Source of the DNA: a virus
Strand: one strand, 5' to 3'
Virus record (IMG/VR): IMGVR_UViG_3300025732_000320
Coordinates: 1-21,247 of that record
Length of the DNA: 21,247 bases
Part shown: positions 20,785 to 21,247 of the stretch, in pieces
Position numbering within the stretch: the first letter of the stretch is position 1
Layout of the letters: each line of letters begins with the position of its first letter
Position numbers and translations under genes: made by a program
Notes under the pieces: model-generated
The model's database searches: none
What the model was told of the DNA's origin: nothing
Seen by the model: only the letters and a program-made list of their open reading frames with translations

Positions 20785-21108
20785 TCACTCCGCAGCAGCT
20801 AGCTTGTGAACATCGAGCCGGCGCATCTCAGCAGCGCTCTCCCGGGCGTAGGCATCGGCTCCCCGCCAGTCCTCAAGGCACAGGGCCTCAAGGTCGGGGA
20901 TCATTGCTTCGATGGCGTACTGAGACAGCAGCGGGTGCTTCTCGCCGTTGACCAGCGCATACACGCTGCCGACCTCGACGTGCTCGGGCTCGCTCGGCTC
21001 TGACCGGCCGCAGTTGAACGCCTTCCGGTGCCAGTATTCGACCACCACGGGGAACGTCTTCTCGTACCCGCCGACGGTGACGGTCAGGTCGGTGGTGAGG
21101 CGGTTCAT
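20785..21108 (-). CDS. Small early-region protein of unknown function
   Basis: A 107-residue protein. The ATG at 21108 overlaps the stop of a preceding tiny frame and follows GAGG at about 10 bases. The N-terminal half is beta-like (DLTVTVGGYEKTFPVVVEYW), with a Cys and a Pro/Glu-rich loop. The C-terminal half is helical (SQYAIEAMIPDLEALCLEDW). There is no membrane segment and no recognised DNA-binding motif. A longer in-frame extension to 21234 is not favoured: that part is Arg-rich and lacks a ribosome site. Confidence 0.55.
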   Translation of the reverse strand: MNRLTTDLTVTVGGYEKTFPVVVEYWHRKAFNCGRSEPSEPEHVEVGSVYALVNGEKHPLLSQYAIEAMIPDLEALCLEDWRGADAYARESAAEMRRLDVHKLAAAE

Positions 21109-21191
21109 AGTGTCAGTCCTCGACAGTGTTCTGATCTGGCTTCGCCTGAGGGCGATGGGGCGCGACCAGCACCCCCGGAAATCTTCTGCAT
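21105..21191 (-). CDS. Possible 28-residue frame
   Basis: A tiny frame (MQKISGGAGRAPSPSGEARS then EHCRGLTL) whose stop overlaps the next ATG (ATGA) and whose ATG lies just after the stop of the preceding partial gene. The ribosome site is weak (AGAG). It may be a short coupled gene or a leader. Support comes only from the junctions. Confidence 0.3.
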   Translation of the reverse strand: MQKISGGAGRAPSPSGEARSEHCRGLTL

Positions 21192-21193
21192 CT

Positions 21194-21247
21194 CTATGCC
21201 CCCGTGGCCTTGGCCAATGCGCTCTCGGCTCCATCGACAGCCGCTTG
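21194..21247 (-). CDS. C-terminal end of a truncated gene
   Basis: The last 17 codons (QAAVDGAESALAKATGA, stop TAG) of a minus-strand frame that begins beyond the right edge. The Ala-rich helical ending is plausible as coding and is in line with the leftward operon. Too little is visible to name it. Confidence 0.4.
   Translation of the reverse strand, partial: QAAVDGAESALAKATGA

Noticed and set aside
1-21247. tRNA genes, CRISPR arrays, insertion sequences
   Set aside because: No cloverleaf with CCA-type end, no regularly spaced repeats and no transposase-like frame with inverted repeats were found by eye.

Overview
The window is almost entirely bacteriophage DNA: a temperate, short-tailed (P22-like, podovirus-type) phage or prophage of a high-GC alphaproteobacterium. 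The host is most likely in the Rhizobiales/Hyphomicrobiales. This is inferred from the strong G/C third-position bias, the types of small phage proteins, and the order of the gene families. No host gene, rRNA, tRNA or CRISPR array is visible.

Layout. (1) Positions 1-7888, + strand: the end of a head-to-tail adaptor gene, a P22 gp10-like tail-hub/stabilisation protein, three small proteins (one GNAT-like) and three large internal/ejection proteins, mostly joined by 1-4 nt ATGA/TGATG overlaps. (2) 7982-10060: a tail-fibre protein and two further distal-tail candidates sharing an identical 11-nt leader. (3) 10127-14649: an exported Cys-rich protein, several small membrane proteins, a metallophosphoesterase interrupted by an intein, and a lysis cassette (T4-type endolysin, Pam3-gp28-like holin, overlapping i-spanin and lipoprotein o-spanin, and a small membrane protein). 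(4) 14650-15143: a convergent boundary with a small DUF551-like gene and a non-coding stretch carrying a candidate promoter, an RBS hairpin and repeated C-tract elements; this is the best place to look for attP. (5) 15144-21247, all - strand: tyrosine integrase, overlapping excisionase-like HTH protein, small accessory genes, an HNH-type (DUF968-like) protein, a recombination module (Rad52-family annealing protein and Gp157-family protein), a free-standing HNH homing endonuclease and a series of tiny overlapping genes.

How it works together. The right-hand leftward operon would be the early/lysogeny side: recombination, integration and excision. The left-hand rightward operon is the late side: virion assembly, DNA ejection and lysis. 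The two converge at about 14.65-14.75 kb. Phage genes lie on both sides of the integrase, which suggests a free/circular phage genome rather than a prophage cut at the usual int-proximal att site.

The standout observation is a complete 326-residue intein with a two-motif LAGLIDADG endonuclease domain. It lies directly after the GNHD metal-binding motif of the metallophosphoesterase, so the enzyme's active site is split until protein splicing occurs. A second selfish endonuclease (the HNH gene at 19.6-20.0 kb) sits in the recombination operon with 8-11 nt overlaps on both sides.
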